From contig WJKO01000429.1 in the NCBI GenBank assembly GCA_014729055.1, forward strand, positions 1 to 7,894: a stretch of 7,894 bases of DNA, read 5' to 3'. Numbering within the stretch: the first letter of the stretch is position 1; each line of letters opens with the position of its first letter. Both the position numbers and the translations under genes were made by a program. The DNA is from Promethearchaeota archaeon (lineage in GTDB: Archaea > Asgardarchaeota > Lokiarchaeia > Sigyniarchaeales > Promethearchaeaceae). A model generated the notes under the pieces. That model saw nothing but the letters and a program-made list of their open reading frames with translations, searched no databases and was not told where the DNA came from. Of this stretch, positions 5,549-7,894 are shown piece after piece.

Positions 5549-6955
5549 ATGACCGTATCATACAAATGGGATAAGATTCCCTTCCATAAACAAAAAGAAA
5601 TTCAAGATAAACAGATTAAAGGTTTCGTTCAGAATAAAATTTCTCGATATCATCCGTATTATAAGAAATTGATGAAAGAAAAGAATATCGATCCGTATGA
5701 TATCAATTCAGTTGATGATTTTATCAAACTATTCCCATTTACTTATAAGAAAGATGTTGCGCCAAAACCGGATAACCCATTCGTGCCAATGGAATTCGTT
5801 ATGCTCGATCCCGCAAATAGAATGGATTATCACCCAATATTTATGATTTCAACAACCGGTCGTACGGCTTTGAATACACCTTTCTGGTATACAAAGTGGG
5901 ATATGGAACATATATTAAAGAAAAACACAGCCCGAATGGCAGAGATATTAGGAATTACACCAAAGGATGTCGTAATAAATGCGTTTCCTTTTGCACCGCA
6001 TTTAGCATTCTGGGCTGCCTATTATATGACAACCCCGCATGGAATTACGGGGATACATACTGGAGGAGGTAAGATTATGGGAACACAAAGGATCGTTGAT
6101 ACGGCGTTTGCTACTAAGGGAACTGTTTTAATTGCAGTGCCAGGATATTCTTTGCATGTATTACGGACTGCACAAGCTTCAGAGAAATATCTTGACAGAA
6201 TTAGATTAGTCTTCACCGGAGGTGACCGTCTACCGAAGCCATACCGTAATAAAATATTAAAAATGCTAGGGGAAATGGGCGCACCAGATCCCGCTATTAG
6301 TGCAGCTTACGGATTTACAGAAGCTCGAATGGCCCCAGTCGAGTGTCCGCATCAAACTGAAATGACAGGATATCATACTTCACCGGATATGGAACTATGG
6401 TATGTTATTGACCCAGATACAGGCGAGCGAGTGGGTCCAGAAGAACCCGGAGAGCTTGTATGGACTCCGTTCCAAGGAAGAGGGACAGTTGTTATGAATT
6501 ATCGCACCGGAGATTATGTAGAGGGCGGGATTCGATATGAGAAATGTCCATTTTGTGGTCGAACCGTTCCTATAATTGATAGCTTAATATCACGCGTTTC
6601 AGAACAGAAATCCCTTAACTTGACGAAAATAAAAGGTACGCTTGTGGATCTCAATAATTTTTATTCTATTTTACCTGATATTCCCGAAGTAGAAGAATGG
6701 CAAATCGTCTTAAAAAAAGAAAATGATGATCCGTTCGGACGAGATGAGTTACATGTACATACTGCATTAAAAAAGAGCCGCAAATATAGAAATCAGCGAA
6801 AGGTAATTAAGGATCTGGAAGAGCGAATTGTCGAGGTGATGGAGATCAGACCAACTGAGATACATGTTAGTACATTAGATCGGCTAACTAAAGCCCTCGG
6901 CATGGAAACACAATTAAAAGAACTCCGAATAATGGATTTAAGACCGAAAATGTAA
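5549..6955 (+). CDS. PaaK-like (phenylacetate-CoA ligase family) AMP-forming acyl/aryl-CoA ligase
   Basis: This 468-residue protein belongs to the ANL superfamily, closest to the phenylacetate-CoA ligase group, which activates a carboxylic acid with ATP and CoA via an acyl-adenylate. The N-terminus has the PaaK pattern HPYYKKLMKEKNIDPYDINS. The phosphate-loop region is ISTTGRTALNTP at about 100-111, a departure from the usual SSGTTGKPT. The adenine motif AYGFTEA is at 253-259 and YRTGD at 318-322, with Asp322 the expected ribose contact. A CPFCGRTVP segment at 333-341 corresponds to the CGRT region of PaaK enzymes. Lys448, in LDRLTKA, is the candidate C-terminal catalytic Lys. Length and domain order are normal for the family. 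The ATG has a modest AAGGAT site seven bases ahead. The substrate cannot be deduced; an aromatic or hydroxyacid-derived acid is plausible from the neighbouring dehydrogenase. Confidence 0.9.
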   Translation: MTVSYKWDKIPFHKQKEIQDKQIKGFVQNKISRYHPYYKKLMKEKNIDPYDINSVDDFIKLFPFTYKKDVAPKPDNPFVPMEFVMLDPANRMDYHPIFMISTTGRTALNTPFWYTKWDMEHILKKNTARMAEILGITPKDVVINAFPFAPHLAFWAAYYMTTPHGITGIHTGGGKIMGTQRIVDTAFATKGTVLIAVPGYSLHVLRTAQASEKYLDRIRLVFTGGDRLPKPYRNKILKMLGEMGAPDPAISAAYGFTEARMAPVECPHQTEMTGYHTSPDMELWYVIDPDTGERVGPEEPGELVWTPFQGRGTVVMNYRTGDYVEGGIRYEKCPFCGRTVPIIDSLISRVSEQKSLNLTKIKGTLVDLNNFYSILPDIPEVEEWQIVLKKENDDPFGRDELHVHTALKKSRKYRNQRKVIKDLEERIVEVMEIRPTEIHVSTLDRLTKALGMETQLKELRIMDLRPKM

Positions 6956-6966
6956 GGAGGAAAAAA

Positions 6967-7894
6967 ATGACTAGGAAATTGAATTGGAAAAATGCGGGAT
7001 ACCATCCTGAATGGTTTAAAGCAGCTAAGATAGTAAAGATTATATTTTCTGGAGTGACTCTAACATTGATCCCCTTTATTATTCTATTTTTTTCGGAACT
7101 TCTACTTCACATATTTCTCATAGTCATTATTGTGTTTCTCGTTTGGATAAATGTGGAACTCCTTATCAATAATATAAGTAAACGATGGATTCCAATCTCT
7201 TTAACTAATACAATTATGGAGAAATTGAGAATACATATCGGAGGAAAACTGGATCTGAATGGGGTTGTTTTTTTTCCCAAAAATAAAGAAGGGAAGTATC
7301 CTGTCGTAATAACCCTTCACGGGTATAATTCTGGAAGAGGACAATTAAATTATATCAATTTAGCATTAGTGCAGATGGGAATCGCCGTAATAAGTTTAGA
7401 TCTTCGTGGGCATGGAGAATCTGGCGGAGACAGAAATGATATACTTTATATTATAAGGGATCTAAACCATATCTTATCCTATATCACACAAGATACTCGA
7501 TTGGATTGTTCCCAGATTGCAGTTATCGGGCTAAGTTTAGGTGCCATTATTGCATTATACGAAGGATATTTAGATCTCAGAATAAAACATGTAATCGGTT
7601 TAGCTACAACATCCGAATATCATCAAATGATTTCGGAAAATATACCCCCTTTATCTAGGAAGTGGTGGTGGAAACTTAGTCAGCGTATTGGTGGGTTGGA
7701 AGTAGAGCCGACATCTTTACAAAGCAGATTAGTTTCTCCAGCCTTGATAGCCAATCACACAAAGAGTTTCTTTGATGTACCCGTTCCTTGGGATATCGAT
7801 AATGAAAAGCGGGTGTTGTTAATTCAGTGTTTAGATGATTATATCGTCGAGCCAGATAATTTCGAAAAAAATAAAAAGGCATTTAATCTAAAAC
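6967..7894 (+). CDS. Membrane-anchored alpha/beta hydrolase (3' end outside window)
   Basis: The ATG is preceded by a strong GGAGG at 6956-6960, six bases upstream, only 11 bases after the ligase stop. The frame stays open for 309 codons to the window edge. Two hydrophobic stretches at about residues 22-41 and 45-66 form a membrane hairpin, followed by a soluble alpha/beta hydrolase domain. Motifs are TLHGYNSG (oxyanion region, His118-Gly119), DLRGHGESGG at 145-154 and the nucleophile elbow GLSLG at 188-192 with Ser190. LIQCLDDYIVEP carries the likely acid, Asp291 (or Asp290). The catalytic His should lie just beyond the window. Such proteins hydrolyse esters, thioesters or amides; the substrate is unknown. 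With its anchor and position it resembles a catalytically intact counterpart of the membrane-anchored protein two genes upstream. Confidence 0.92.
   Translation, partial: MTRKLNWKNAGYHPEWFKAAKIVKIIFSGVTLTLIPFIILFFSELLLHIFLIVIIVFLVWINVELLINNISKRWIPISLTNTIMEKLRIHIGGKLDLNGVVFFPKNKEGKYPVVITLHGYNSGRGQLNYINLALVQMGIAVISLDLRGHGESGGDRNDILYIIRDLNHILSYITQDTRLDCSQIAVIGLSLGAIIALYEGYLDLRIKHVIGLATTSEYHQMISENIPPLSRKWWWKLSQRIGGLEVEPTSLQSRLVSPALIANHTKSFFDVPVPWDIDNEKRVLLIQCLDDYIVEPDNFEKNKKAFNLK

Overview
The window is AT-rich and gene-dense, and it looks archaeal. AT-rich TATA-like boxes lie about 25 bases ahead of probable transcription starts. The first genes of transcription units have little or no leader, while genes inside the operon have GGAGG or GAGGT ribosome binding sites. 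Termination appears to rely on poly-T runs. The gene content (GH4 glycosidase, PaaK-like CoA ligase, GlcD-like oxidoreductase fused to Fe-S clusters, Cys-rich mini-protein) suits a heterotrophic, probably anaerobic archaeon. An Asgard or related lineage is possible, but nothing here proves it. No rRNA, tRNA, CRISPR array or transposase was seen.

Left part (1-2068): the 3' end of a GH4 alpha-galactosidase/alpha-glucosidase gene on the plus strand meets a minus-strand pair tail to tail. That pair is a PIG-L/LmbE-type zinc deacetylase gene followed 11 bases later by a gene for an unrecognised four-helix membrane protein. The convergent stop codons overlap.

Middle (2069-2727): a compact divergent promoter region separates the deacetylase from a YbhB/PEBP-like gene. 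Behind the PEBP gene lie a perfect 10-base inverted repeat with a T8 run and then a 21-base tandem duplication, directly ahead of the next gene.

Right part (2728-7894): a co-directional cluster that is probably one operon. It encodes (1) a FAD-linked 2-hydroxyacid dehydrogenase fused to a two-cluster ferredoxin domain, (2) a 68-residue protein with eight cysteines in four CxxC pairs, (3) a membrane-anchored protein resembling a degenerate alpha/beta hydrolase, (4) a PaaK-like acyl/aryl-CoA ligase, and (5) a membrane-anchored alpha/beta hydrolase with an intact nucleophile elbow that runs off the window. A 17-codon reading frame fills the gap between genes 3 and 4 exactly.

As an inference only, the cluster could oxidise a hydroxyacid, activate a carboxylic acid as its CoA thioester, and hydrolyse an ester or thioester at the membrane. 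The substrates cannot be read from the sequence. The parts most worth a second look are the FYVE/RING-like spacing of the eight-cysteine protein, the oxidoreductase that stops right after its Fe-S clusters and has a shortened metal-site loop, and the tandem repeat in front of it.
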